DNA of 5,006 nucleotides from contig JACDHQ010000214.1 in NCBI GenBank assembly GCA_013820975.1, forward strand, positions 1-5,006, in the 5' to 3' direction. Below the pieces are notes generated by a model. The model was not told the origin of the DNA, did not search any database, and saw only the letters and a program-made list of their open reading frames with translations. The translations under genes were made by a program, and so were the position numbers. The stretch comes from Gemmatimonadaceae bacterium. GTDB taxonomy: Bacteria; Gemmatimonadota; Gemmatimonadetes; Gemmatimonadales; Gemmatimonadaceae. Positions 1-5,006 of this stretch are shown here, piece by piece; the first letter of the stretch is position 1; every line of letters begins with the position of its first letter.

Positions 1-980
1 GTCCGGCGCTCCTCGACGACCCGCGTCCAGGGGATGGTCGCGGCCACGGCGGCCTGCTGCTCCGCCGTGAAGAGATGCGCGTTGCGTTCGTCCTGGAGCA
101 CCGCGAGGCTCGCCTTCTTGTGCAGGATCTTGCAGCTCGGCGGATTGACCATGCACACGTCGCCCGCCTCGACCGCGCGCAGCACCGGGTGATCCAGCCC
201 GCCGCGCTCGACGAGTTCACTGAGGAGCACGCGCTTGTAGATCAGGTCGATCTGCCTGCCGCCGCCGTGCAGCCGGCCGCCCGTGTACTCCACCTCGCCG
301 GGATCGACGATGACCGAGTCCACACCATGGGAAGCGAAGTACTCCTGGAACAACCGGAACTCGTTCTGCGTGGGCACCTCGTTCCAGTCCAGGATCGCAA
401 TGGTGGGCAGCTCGCGACGGCCGAGCCACTGCTGGTAGCAGTCAACGAGGGCGTGCAGCGTGTGCGGACGCGCGGGCAAGGCGTGCAGGTGCCATCCCTT
501 CATGAACTCGCGGACGATGGGCAGCCCGTGAAAGACCTCAGCGAGGGCGTCCCCATACGCCGCGCCCGCCGGGATCTCGCCGTTGTACTCCGTGAACTGC
601 AGCGTATCGGTCTCGGGCACGTAGAACGCATCGAGCCGCGAGAGCGGAATGGCGTCGCGGAACCCGGTATCCCAGTGGGCCATCTCCCGCTCCCACTCCG
701 TCATCCGAAACTGCGCGAGCAGCGCATCGTCGACGAGCGCCGCGGCGTGCGCCCCGCGGAACGCGCCGAGCAATGGAGCAATGCGGGTGCGGATCCCGTG
801 GTGCTGGGCCGGGGAGAAGAACCGCGGGCGCAGCACGGTGCACAGTGACCGGCCCCCGAAGAACAACCCCCGCGCGGCGAGCTGCGCATCCAGCTGCGCC
901 TGCGACTCGCCGGCGATGTCGTCGCTGAGCAGATCGTGGTAGGCGTCGACCGCGCCGCGCATCAGCGTTGCGTCGTTCAC
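1..980 (-). CDS. Circularly permuted ATP-grasp family protein (C-terminus beyond window)
   Basis: The visible 326 residues are the N-terminal part of a protein that runs off the left edge. They resemble the conserved hypothetical family related to glutathionylspermidine-synthase/circularly permuted ATP-grasp proteins (PF03738/PF04174 type). Recognisable blocks are EYNGEIPAGAAY (about residues 131-142), DWNEVPTQNEF (198-208), IDLIYKRVLLSEL (244-256) and a conserved VNPPSCKILHKKASLAVL block (278-295) followed by QDE. The glycine-rich ATP-binding loop and metal ligands expected in this family would lie beyond the window, so activity cannot be confirmed here. I chose GTG at 980-978 as start: it overlaps the TGA of the upstream ligase in a GTGA junction and has GGGAG five bases before it. 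An in-frame ATG at 962-960 lacks a Shine-Dalgarno and is the alternative. No signal peptide is visible. By family it would form an amide-like bond with ATP; the substrate is unknown. It is the last gene seen in a four-gene minus-strand operon. Confidence 0.85.
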   Translation of the reverse strand, partial: MNDATLMRGAVDAYHDLLSDDIAGESQAQLDAQLAARGLFFGGRSLCTVLRPRFFSPAQHHGIRTRIAPLLGAFRGAHAAALVDDALLAQFRMTEWEREMAHWDTGFRDAIPLSRLDAFYVPETDTLQFTEYNGEIPAGAAYGDALAEVFHGLPIVREFMKGWHLHALPARPHTLHALVDCYQQWLGRRELPTIAILDWNEVPTQNEFRLFQEYFASHGVDSVIVDPGEVEYTGGRLHGGGRQIDLIYKRVLLSELVERGGLDHPVLRAVEAGDVCMVNPPSCKILHKKASLAVLQDERNAHLFTAEQQAAVAATIPWTRVVEERR

Positions 981-1921
981 CCGCGCTCCCGGCGGCCCGC
1001 GAGGAAGTCGCCCCATCGCAGATCCAGCGCTGGCCGCGGCGCCTTCGCGAGCCTGATCACCAGGTCGGCCATGTGCTTCACCGTCCAGGCGAAGTAGTGC
1101 GGGGTGAGCGAGTTCACATCCATGTCCGGCGCCGGATTCATGAAGTCGATCGCATACGGCACCCCGTCGCGCACCGCGAACTCGAGCGAGCACATGTCGT
1201 ACCCGAGCGCCCGCATGAGCGTGAGCGAATCATTGACGATGCGGGTCCCGAGCGCCGGCGAGAGGTGATCGTGCTCCACGAGGTAGCGGCGCTCGCGGGG
1301 ATCGTACTTCATCGGCAGCACGTCGCGCTGCCCCAGCGCGAGACACCGGACGAAGTGCTCCCATTCGATGAACTCCTGCACGATCATCGTCAGCTGTCCC
1401 GACCCGTCGTAGTGGTGGATCAGCTCCTCCTTCGACTTGCATACGTACACGTCGCGCCATCCACCGCCGTGCGCATCCTTGAGGATGCACGGCAATCCGA
1501 TGTACGCGAGAATCCCGTCCCAGTCGAGCGGGTAGGCAAGGTTCCGCAGGCTCTCCTGCGGATGGATGCCCGGGATGTACTCGCGGTTCGGCAGCGCGAT
1601 CGTCCTGGGGCTGGCCACGCCGAGCTTCGTGGCGAGGCTCGCGTCGACGAGCTTGTCATCGCCCGACCACATGAACGGATTGTTCACGACCGTGACGCCC
1701 TGCAGCACCGCGTGCTTGAGGAACGTCCGGTAGTACGGCACCTCGTGCGAGATGCGGTCGACGAGCACCGCGTGGTCCACCGGGGCGTCCATCGCCGTGC
1801 CCCCGAGCGAGACCATCTCCACCACGACGCCCTCGTCGCGCCGCGCGACCTCCTCGATGAACGCCGGCGGAAAGGACCACTCGCGGCCAACGATCAATCC
1901 GACTTTGGTGATGGATGCCAT
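977..1921 (-). CDS. ATP-grasp ligase, RimK/glutathione-synthetase-like
   Basis: This 314-residue protein has the ATP-grasp layout in normal order. Residues 1-80 form an N-terminal Rossmann-like (pre-ATP-grasp) region beginning TKVGLIVGREW. The linker DDKLVDASLATKLGV (88-102) is typical of family members that bind a substrate before the ATP site. PCILKDAHGGGWRDVYV (144-160) supplies the ATP-binding lysine (about K148) and the glycine-rich loop. MIVQEFIEWEHFVRCLALG (179-197) is the hinge strand contacting adenine. Near the C-terminus SLEFAV (245-250) and AIDFMNPAPDMD (257-268) carry the expected Mg ligands E247, D259 and N262. All catalytic elements look intact. Such enzymes ligate a carboxylate to an amine or similar nucleophile through an acyl phosphate; the specific substrates are not readable. 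Start is ATG at 1921, with only a weak GGGA upstream. It lies 73 bp after the second esterase gene and its TGA overlaps the start of the next ATP-grasp gene, so the two ligases are probably made together. No signal peptide or membrane segment is seen. Confidence 0.88.
   Translation of the reverse strand: MASITKVGLIVGREWSFPPAFIEEVARRDEGVVVEMVSLGGTAMDAPVDHAVLVDRISHEVPYYRTFLKHAVLQGVTVVNNPFMWSGDDKLVDASLATKLGVASPRTIALPNREYIPGIHPQESLRNLAYPLDWDGILAYIGLPCILKDAHGGGWRDVYVCKSKEELIHHYDGSGQLTMIVQEFIEWEHFVRCLALGQRDVLPMKYDPRERRYLVEHDHLSPALGTRIVNDSLTLMRALGYDMCSLEFAVRDGVPYAIDFMNPAPDMDVNSLTPHYFAWTVKHMADLVIRLAKAPRPALDLRWGDFLAGRRERG
978..990 (-). promoter_or_regulatory. Ribosome binding site and GTGA start/stop overlap
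   Basis: On the minus strand GGGAG (990-986) precedes GTG (980-978) by five bases, and this GTG shares GTGA with the stop TGA (979-977) of the upstream ATP-grasp gene. This decides the start of the downstream gene in favour of GTG over the ATG at 962 and predicts translational coupling between the two ligases. Confidence 0.65.
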
Positions 1922-1994
1922 GCGTGTCCCGAGTTCGGGGAGTGGGGGTGGAAGAGGGCTCTCCGCTATCCGACCGCGCTGCCGGCGTGCAGCA

Positions 1995-2714
1995 TCATCG
2001 ATCGCCGTTCACATACGCCTGCAGCATCTGCCGCCAGTACGGCCAGTCATGCGCCCAGCCGTCCCATACCCGCAGCGCATGCCAGATATCCGCCGACCAG
2101 AGGCGGCCGGAGAAGTATTCGTTGTTGCCGCGCATCGGGTCGTCGCGCCCGATCGCCAGGATGATCTCGAGGCGGCGGAGCGCCTCGGCACGGCTCGCAT
2201 CCGACTCGTGCCGCACGAACTCCGCGGGGTTGAACGCCTCCACGGTGGCGTCGGAGTGGCCGTCGGTCACGTCGCGAATGTCGTACAGGCCGCTGAGCCC
2301 GATCGTCCGGCCCACCAGGTGCGGGTAGCGCAGCGCGAACGTGACCGCATGATAGGCCCCGAAGCTCGCACCGGCCGTCATGAGAAACGGATTGCCGTTC
2401 GCGCTCGACGTCAGCGGTACGACCTCGTCGCGGAGGTACGCATCGTACTGGACATGCCGCCACGCCCGGTCACCCGGCTGCTTCCACTTGGCGTACCAGC
2501 TCTCCTCGTCGACACTGTCGACGCAGAATACCTGCAGCCATCCCTGCTCGATGGGGTGACGCAGCGCGTCGAGCATCCCGTGATCCTCCCACTCGTAGTA
2601 CCGGCCCATCGACGTGGGGAACACCAGCATTCGGGCGCCGGAATGCCCGAACGCCAGCAGGTCCATGTTGCGCCCGAGCGAGGGGCTGAACCACCGATGA
2701 TGTTCGCGATGCAT
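1995..2714 (-). CDS. PF00756-type esterase (alpha/beta hydrolase)
   Basis: The 239-residue protein looks like a complete member of the putative esterase family. It starts with a block typical of the group (HRWFSPSLGRNMDLLAFG, residues 6-23), followed by MLVFPTSMGRYYEWED (29-44). The nucleophile elbow is TAGASFGAYHA (113-123), giving Ser117 in G-A-S-F-G. The catalytic histidine is most likely His222 in DGWAHDWPYW near the C-terminus, and Asp191/Asp192 in IGRDDPMRG are candidates for the acid. No signal peptide or membrane helix is visible, so it is probably cytoplasmic. Start is ATG at 2714, where the family similarity begins almost immediately; no clear Shine-Dalgarno is seen, and the gene sits 11 bp behind the other esterase, consistent with reinitiation. 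It is clearly not a recent duplicate of that neighbour, because the motifs around the catalytic residues differ. The substrate is unknown; the operon suggests an ester or peptide-like product of the ATP-grasp enzymes. Confidence 0.87.
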   Translation of the reverse strand: MHREHHRWFSPSLGRNMDLLAFGHSGARMLVFPTSMGRYYEWEDHGMLDALRHPIEQGWLQVFCVDSVDEESWYAKWKQPGDRAWRHVQYDAYLRDEVVPLTSSANGNPFLMTAGASFGAYHAVTFALRYPHLVGRTIGLSGLYDIRDVTDGHSDATVEAFNPAEFVRHESDASRAEALRRLEIILAIGRDDPMRGNNEYFSGRLWSADIWHALRVWDGWAHDWPYWRQMLQAYVNGDR

Positions 2715-2725
2715 GGATGCCGGCG

Positions 2726-3589
2726 CTAGTGCTTCGGGAAGAGATACTGGAGGACGCGTCCGATGCGGGCGCCCCAGCTCTGCTCGTTATGCTCCCCACC
2801 CTCGACCTCCTCGTACATGAGGTCCTCGCCCACCGTCCATCCTCGCGAAACCAGCGCGTCGCGCAACGCGCGCGCGTTGGTGGAGGCTGCCGCACCCTCG
2901 CGTGTGCCGACGTCGAGCCAGATGCGGGTGGGCAGCTTGCGGGGAAGTGCCTCGACCGAGCGGACGATGATGCGATCGTCCCACCATATGGACGGCGAGA
3001 GCACCGCGAGCCGGCCGAACACGGTGGGGTAGCGGATGCCGAGGTGCATCGACAGCAGTCCGCCAAGTGACGAGCCGCCAACAGCCGTCGAGGCGGCCGA
3101 CGGCAAGGTGAGATACCCGGCGTCGATGAACGGCTTCAGCTCCTCCACAAGCATCCGCCCGTAATCGTCGGCGTGGCCGCCGCCGCCATTGTCGGGCAAT
3201 TCCGTCGGCGTGTACTCGTCGACGCGATGCGCGCCGGCGTTGTAGACCGCAACGATGATGAGCGGGCTGATCGCGCCGGACATGATGAGGGCCTGCGCGG
3301 ACTCGTCGACCTGCCATTCCTCGCCGAAGGCAGTGGCCCGATCGAACACGTTCTGGCCGTCGTGGAGGTAGAGCACCGGGTAGCGGCGGACTCCGCCGGC
3401 ATCGTACCCCGGCGGCAGGTAGACCATGACGTGCCGCTGTTGCTCGAGATGCCGGGAGGCGAAGTTCTCATGGGTCCGCACGTCGCCTGTGAGGGTGTGC
3501 GGCCGGCGCTCGGCCGGCGGCTCCGGAGGCCGGGCGCCGAGTGACGCGTAGGGGGGAATCGGGGAGGGCATGATATTGGTTGGCTGCAC
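2726..3589 (-). CDS. Enterochelin-esterase-like alpha/beta hydrolase
   Basis: A 287-residue serine hydrolase of the Fes/esterase D (PF00756) kind. After a proline-rich, low-complexity N-terminus (about residues 1-35) comes the conserved start of the fold, HVMVYLPPGY (53-62), then PVLYLHDGQNVFD (71-83). The nucleophile elbow is VGGSSLGGLLSMH (170-182), with Ser174 in G-S-S-L-G. IWLDVGTREG (223-232) holds the likely acid Asp226, and EGGEHNEQSW (263-272) holds the catalytic His267. All three triad positions are present. Members of this family hydrolyse siderophore esters, acyl esters or short peptides; nothing nearby points to siderophore uptake, so the substrate is open. There is no signal peptide. 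The longest frame opens at GTG 3589-3587, but ATG at 3571-3569 is a reasonable alternative; neither has an obvious Shine-Dalgarno. It is the first gene of the minus-strand operon and ends 11 bp before the second esterase. Confidence 0.87.
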   Translation of the reverse strand: MQPTNIMPSPIPPYASLGARPPEPPAERRPHTLTGDVRTHENFASRHLEQQRHVMVYLPPGYDAGGVRRYPVLYLHDGQNVFDRATAFGEEWQVDESAQALIMSGAISPLIIVAVYNAGAHRVDEYTPTELPDNGGGGHADDYGRMLVEELKPFIDAGYLTLPSAASTAVGGSSLGGLLSMHLGIRYPTVFGRLAVLSPSIWWDDRIIVRSVEALPRKLPTRIWLDVGTREGAAASTNARALRDALVSRGWTVGEDLMYEEVEGGEHNEQSWGARIGRVLQYLFPKH

Positions 3590-3639
3590 CGGCGGGCGTG
3601 GTGCAAGGTGGGGACCGTTCCGCCGGGGGGGTGACGCCG

Positions 3640-3661
3640 TCCCGGGTCCGTCCCGGGTCCG
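3640..3661. repeat. 11-bp tandem repeat, two copies
   Basis: TCCCGGGTCCG occurs at 3640-3650 and again directly at 3651-3661, followed by a partial, diverged third start (TCCCTGG). It lies in the gap upstream of the esterase operon. Each unit contains the palindrome CCCGGG. It may be slippage or a paired binding site; function unknown. Confidence 0.7.
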
Positions 3662-3671
3662 TCCCTGGCGC

Positions 3672-3733
3672 TACGCTGCGGCGTTGGCAAAATACCCAAT
3701 CACCGACAAATCGGACGTACGTACGCTGCGGCG
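3672..3733. repeat. 12-bp direct repeat flanking an A/T-rich patch
   Basis: TACGCTGCGGCG occurs at 3672-3683 and, identically, at 3722-3733, with a start-to-start distance of 50 bp. The copies bracket the least GC-rich stretch of the window. The spacing is close to five helical turns, so the copies would face the same side of the DNA, as expected of operator pairs. Chance or a small duplication is also possible. Confidence 0.6.
3684..3725. promoter_or_regulatory. Candidate promoter/operator region upstream of the esterase operon
   Basis: This stretch is noticeably richer in A and T than its surroundings. It contains TTGGCA on the plus strand (3684-3689), TATTTT on the minus strand (3694-3689), the small inverted repeat CCGA-CAAA-TCGG (3703-3714) and the palindrome CGTACGTACG (3716-3725). 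No well-spaced -35/-10 pair fits either strand, so the promoter call rests on composition, position upstream of the minus-strand operon, and the inverted repeats only. The whole gap 3590-3760 shows no convincing coding frame. Confidence 0.3.
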
Positions 3734-3760
3734 AATGGACGCCGATGGTCGTCCCCTTGC

Positions 3761-3844
3761 ATCACTCCGCTTCCACTCGCGCTCACCCTCGGACGGCCGA
3801 AACGTGCCTGGTGGTTCGCGACACTCGCGACGGGGGCCTCGGTC
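3761..3844 (+). other. In-frame coding-like extension of the YqaA-like gene without a start codon
   Basis: Directly upstream of GTG 3845 the same frame continues with sequence that reads like the family: about 28 codons beginning ITPLPLALTLGRPKRAWWFA and running into the conserved ASVVGGVIGY. This frame stays open back to a TGA at 3632-3634, yet contains no ATG, GTG or TTG before 3845. The family-like character fades upstream of about 3761. The stretch is therefore probably the remnant or mis-framed N-terminal part of the membrane protein rather than an untranslated leader. Confidence 0.6.
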
Positions 3845-4225
3845 GTGGGTGGTGTCATCGGCTACCAGCTCGGCGCCACGCGCTTCGGCGAGTTCGTGCA
3901 GCCGCTGTTCGCATCGTATGGCTTCGTGGGACACATGGAGACGGTCGGGCGCGTGTACCGCGACAACATGATGCTGGCGCTCGTGACCTCCGGCGACACG
4001 CCCATCCCGTACATGCTCTACACGATGATGGCGGGCGCGTCGTCGCTCCCGGTGCCGCCGTTCATCGTTGGCTCTCTGCTCGGGCGTGCCCTCAAGTACG
4101 TCCCGATCGCCGCGCTCGCGTACCTTTTCGGCCCGGCAGTACACCGCATCCTGCGCCGCTACGGCGGCGCGGTCGTGCTCGTCGTGGTGGTCGCGCTGGT
4201 CGCCTCCCTCCTGCTCGGGCGATGA
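3845..4225 (+). CDS. YqaA/DedA-like (SNARE_assoc) membrane protein, N-terminally incomplete
   Basis: From the first canonical start (GTG 3845) the frame gives 126 residues. The conserved core is SGDTPIPYMLYTMMAGASSL (residues 49-68), matching the family's characteristic TPIPYK-type re-entrant segment. It is followed by FIVGSLLGRALKYVPIAALA (73-92) and a hydrophobic C-terminal helix, GAVVLVVVVALVASLLLG. These features place it in the DedA superfamily, YqaA branch: integral inner-membrane proteins implicated in lipid scrambling or membrane homeostasis. Full YqaA-type proteins are usually near 190-200 residues and begin with a helix carrying an E-S-x-F-P-I-P-P-D-like motif. That part is missing here, although the in-frame sequence before 3845 still looks like the family. 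Either the gene is truncated or frameshifted, or there is a base error near 3751-3759. It is transcribed away from the esterase operon and towards the kinase gene. Family assignment is fairly secure; functionality is doubtful. Confidence 0.75.
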   Translation: MGGVIGYQLGATRFGEFVQPLFASYGFVGHMETVGRVYRDNMMLALVTSGDTPIPYMLYTMMAGASSLPVPPFIVGSLLGRALKYVPIAALAYLFGPAVHRILRRYGGAVVLVVVVALVASLLLGR

Positions 4226-4321
4226 ACGGCGGCACGGGTGGCGGCGGGACATTGCGCCGTCGCCGTCCAACGCTGTCCCTCACCGAGTGCGGCCATTACC
4301 GATGTTCCCGCCGGGGCGTTT

Positions 4322-4348
4322 GGGCGTGCACGCCCGGCGTCGTGCCGG
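4322..4348. terminator. Overlapping GC hairpins between convergent genes
   Basis: GGGCGTGCACGCCC (4322-4335) is a perfect 14-bp palindrome able to form a 5-bp stem with a TGCA loop. It overlaps a second possible hairpin, CCGGC-GTCGT-GCCGG (4334-4348). They sit just beyond the kinase stop (minus strand) and about 100 bp beyond the stop of the plus-strand gene, as expected for a shared terminator. Neither strand has a T-run after the stem, so this is at best an atypical terminator. The rest of the 4226-4355 gap shows nothing further. Confidence 0.3.
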
Positions 4349-4355
4349 AATAGAA

Positions 4356-5006
4356 CTACGTCGCTGGGGGCCGAAGCAGCGGCAGGAGCAGAGTGAAAGT
4401 GCTCCCGACGCCGAGCTCACTCTCCACGGTCAGCGACCCGTTCATCCCCTCGGCGAGCGAGCGGGAGATGGCGAGTCCGAGCCCGACGCCCCCGTCGCCC
4501 GCGGCCGAGGTCAGCCGCCGTTCGACCTGCACGAACGGATCAAAGATGCGTTCGAGTTGATCGCGCGGGATCCCGCGGCCGGAGTCCGTCACGACGACGC
4601 GGACCGCCTGCGCGGTCGCACCGCACGAGGCATGAATGCGGCCACCCGGATCCGTGTACTTGACGGCATTTGCCAGGACATTGAGCAGGATCTGCGCGAC
4701 TCGCTCCCGGTCTGCCGCCGCCGTGGGTCCCGGTGACGGAATCTCGAGCTCGCAGTGAATCTGTTTGGCAGCGCACTGCGGGCTGACCAACTCCTCGACG
4801 TCGCGGACTACATCGCCCACGTTGACGGGCGCAATAGTGAACTCGGTGTGCCCGACGTCGAGCGTGGCAAAGTTCAGGACATCGTTGATCAGACTCGTGA
4901 GATGACGCTGGCTGCGTTGCATCCGTTGAAGGTCCGCACGCTGCGCGTCCGTCAGCGGCCCGCGGAGCTCCATGAGGAGGAGATCGAGATAGCCACTCAG
5001 CGCATT
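4356..5006 (-). CDS. Sensor histidine kinase, C-terminal part (N-terminus beyond window)
   Basis: The frame is open to the right edge, giving 216 residues. It begins with NALSGYLDLLLMELRGPL, which continues the HisKA helix just after the usual H-E-L-R-T-P-L motif; the phosphorylated histidine therefore lies a few residues outside the window. The second HisKA helix is RHLTSLINDVLNFATLDVG (residues 34-52). The HATPase domain follows with all its boxes: N box LLNVLANAVKYTD (107-119), G1 DSGRGIP (141-147), F box FDPFVQVE (155-162) and G2 GVGLGLAISRSLAEGMNG (173-190), ending GSTFTLLLPLL. The kinase core looks intact. Sensor input (PAS, GAF or membrane domains) cannot be seen, and no response regulator is in the window. 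The protein ends with a TAG right after HATPase, so there is no fused C-terminal receiver domain. An internal ATG at 4973 is not the true start. Confidence 0.93.
   Translation of the reverse strand, partial: NALSGYLDLLLMELRGPLTDAQRADLQRMQRSQRHLTSLINDVLNFATLDVGHTEFTIAPVNVGDVVRDVEELVSPQCAAKQIHCELEIPSPGPTAAADRERVAQILLNVLANAVKYTDPGGRIHASCGATAQAVRVVVTDSGRGIPRDQLERIFDPFVQVERRLTSAAGDGGVGLGLAISRSLAEGMNGSLTVESELGVGSTFTLLLPLLRPPAT

Noticed and set aside
75..848. 257-residue plus-strand frame opposite the circularly permuted ATP-grasp gene
   Set aside because: Arg/Val/Glu-rich with no motif, and fully explained as the mirror of the minus-strand reading frame that carries the EYNGEIPAG and CKILHKKA blocks.
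968..2164. 398-residue plus-strand frame opposite the ATP-grasp gene
   Set aside because: Its translation is rich in Arg, His and Val with no recognisable domain, while the opposite strand encodes a clear ATP-grasp enzyme with all motifs. It is an antisense shadow of GC-biased codons.
1752..2729. 325-residue plus-strand frame spanning the ligase/esterase junction
   Set aside because: It covers parts of two real minus-strand genes and their gap, and has low-complexity composition with no recognisable fold.
1..3589. Siderophore (enterobactin-like) utilisation locus suggested by the Fes-like esterase
   Set aside because: There is no receptor, ABC transporter, NRPS or Fur-box-like sequence in the window, and Fes-like hydrolases are widely used for other substrates.
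3671..4270. 199-residue minus-strand frame opposite the YqaA-like gene
   Set aside because: Charged, His/Arg/Glu-rich sequence without motif; the plus strand shows a hydrophobic membrane protein with the TPIPY signature.
3580..4353. 257-residue plus-strand frame overlapping the YqaA-like gene in another frame
   Set aside because: Arg- and Pro-rich translation with no hydrophobic helices or domain. It is an overlapping shadow, though its ATG at 3745 matters for the possible frameshift discussed in the findings.

Overview
The window is GC-rich bacterial DNA with tightly packed genes and strong G/C bias at third codon positions. As a result there are long antisense shadow frames almost everywhere. 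The protein sequences (a circularly permuted ATP-grasp protein, YqaA-like and Fes-like proteins) resemble those of GC-rich soil phyla such as Gemmatimonadota or Acidobacteriota. This is an impression from sequence style, not a demonstrated assignment.

Layout. Positions 1-3589 hold four genes on the minus strand that look like one operon. In transcription order they are: a Fes/enterochelin-esterase-like alpha/beta hydrolase (3589-2726); a second, different PF00756-type esterase (2714-1995); a conventional RimK/glutathione-synthetase-like ATP-grasp ligase (1921-977); and a circularly permuted ATP-grasp protein (980 to beyond position 1). The gaps are 11 bp and 73 bp, followed by a 4-bp GTGA overlap between the two ATP-grasp genes. 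Positions 3590-3760 are an upstream regulatory gap with short repeats, small palindromes and an A/T-rich patch. A plus-strand gene ending at 4225 encodes a YqaA/DedA-like (SNARE_assoc) membrane protein that seems to lack its N-terminus. Its recognisable frame extends upstream of the first usable start codon. It converges across a 130-bp gap, containing overlapping GC hairpins, on a minus-strand sensor histidine kinase (5006-4356) whose N-terminal part lies outside the window.

How the genes may work together. ATP-grasp enzymes activate a carboxylate as acyl phosphate and join it to an amine, thiol or carbon nucleophile. Two unlike ATP-grasp proteins coupled to two unlike serine esterases, all without visible signal peptides, suggest a cytoplasmic pathway that builds a small peptide-like or amide-linked molecule and hydrolyses or trims an ester or peptide derivative of it. 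The product cannot be read from the sequence. This operon is the most interesting part of the window. The kinase and the membrane protein show no sequence link to it.
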